Source of the DNA: a bacterium | GTDB lineage: Bacteria; Planctomycetota; Planctomycetia; Pirellulales; Pirellulaceae | Assembly (NCBI GenBank): GCA_030432015.1 | Contig: JAUIHJ010000595.1 | Span: forward strand, 1-5,388 | Direction of reading: 5' to 3' | Length of the DNA: 5,388 bases | In this document: positions 5,055 to 5,388 of the stretch, one piece after another | Position numbering within the stretch: the stretch's first letter is position 1 | Layout of the letters: each line of letters begins with the position of its first letter | Notes under the pieces: generated by a model | Told to the model about the DNA's origin: nothing | The model's input: the letters and a program-made list of their open reading frames with translations, nothing else | Databases searched by the model: none | Position numbers and translations under genes: made by a program

Positions 5055-5140
5055 TCGTCGCATTTGATCGCATATGTTAGGAGATTGAGGCCCGAATGCA
5101 AGCGGTGATCGACCCGGGAGGTCACCCGACGCCGGCCGCA

Positions 5141-5157
5141 TCGATCGGCAGGATCGA
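5141..5157. promoter_or_regulatory. 17-bp dyad, candidate enhancer site for the sigma54 promoter
   Basis: TCGATC, five bases GGCAG, then GATCGA form a perfect 6-bp dyad centred about 122 bp upstream of the predicted sigma54 start. That is the usual distance and size for an enhancer-binding protein site. The sequence does not match the enterobacterial NtrC consensus (GCAC...GTGC type), so the protein is unknown. Confidence 0.4.
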
Positions 5158-5315
5158 CGTGCCACACGTGTCGGATCGCCGTATCCTGGCTGCGACCCGC
5201 CGCCATTGGCGAACTTCGACATGATGCGAGATTGAGAGCCATTCGTGGCCGACGGCCGTCTTCCGAACGGACTCCGAATCCCCAGCAAACCACGGGCGCT
5301 GCCTTCGATTTAGGC

Positions 5316-5329
5316 ACCAAGTGATTGGT
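5316..5329. promoter_or_regulatory. ACCAA-N4-TTGGT dyad, distant NtrC-like candidate
   Basis: ACCAA, GTGA, TTGGT is a 14-bp dyad preceded by GC (GCACCAA), recalling the GCACCA...TGGTGC form of NtrC sites, but with a different spacing and CTGC rather than GC after the right arm. It lies about 290-300 bp upstream of the predicted glnII start, far for an enhancer but possible. It might equally serve a gene beyond the right edge. Confidence 0.28.
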
Positions 5330-5388
5330 CTGCGGGCAAACGTGGGCCTCATGCCGATCTGGAGCTAACCTTGGTCCGCCTGCATTGC

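Larger units (their letters stand above)
5055..5388. other. Gene-free region upstream of the glnII promoter
   Basis: About 330 nt with no supported gene. The minus-strand open frames here (such as 4880-5320) are Arg-rich, lack ribosome sites and would run through the sigma54 promoter and leader. Besides the two dyads listed there is GGTGA/TCACC around a CCCGGG core (5104-5126), and the 8-bp palindrome ACACGTGT near 5164-5171. No tRNA-like cloverleaf was seen. The right edge is cut before any neighbouring gene. Confidence 0.55.

Noticed and set aside
4880..5320. 146-codon minus-strand frame upstream of glnII, and overlapping shorter frames
   Set aside because: Arg-rich translation without recognisable motifs. 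It crosses the sigma54 promoter and leader hairpin, and no ribosome site precedes its start.

Overview
The window looks like chromosomal DNA of a GC-rich planctomycete, probably of the Pirellulales type. This is an inference from gene content: a Gfo/Idh/MocA oxidoreductase overlapping a Tat-exported protein of unknown function, a CsrA domain fused to a receiver domain, and a eukaryotic-type (GSII) glutamine synthetase. No rRNA, tRNA, mobile element or CRISPR array was seen.

Layout. Positions 1-2193, plus strand: the 3' part of a Gfo/Idh/MocA oxidoreductase gene (its N-terminal nucleotide-binding part lies off the left edge), then an overlapping gene for a Tat-signal protein whose body resembles a modified Rossmann-type protein. 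Positions 2226-2942, minus strand and convergent with the first pair: a 238-residue protein with an N-terminal CsrA RNA-binding domain, a helical linker and a degenerate receiver domain. Its upstream region carries a strong Shine-Dalgarno and a GGA-loop hairpin that resembles a CsrA binding site. Positions 3298-3690, minus strand: no convincing protein gene, but a sigma70-like promoter, a run of consecutive hairpins and a textbook intrinsic terminator, which together suggest an undescribed structured RNA of about 360 nt. Positions 3757-4831, minus strand: the glutamine synthetase gene and its own terminator. Positions 4832-5388: a long upstream region holding a consensus sigma54 (-24/-12) promoter pointing at the synthetase gene, a leader hairpin, and dyads where an enhancer-binding protein could sit.

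How the parts may work together. The synthetase is probably controlled by nitrogen status through sigma54. The CsrA-receiver protein is a post-transcriptional regulator that may control its own mRNA. The putative RNA lies between the two, with its own promoter and terminator, and reads toward the csrA gene; whether it interacts with the CsrA-type protein cannot be told from sequence. The two plus-strand genes are a separate unit, likely concerned with sugar-derivative or secreted-protein metabolism.
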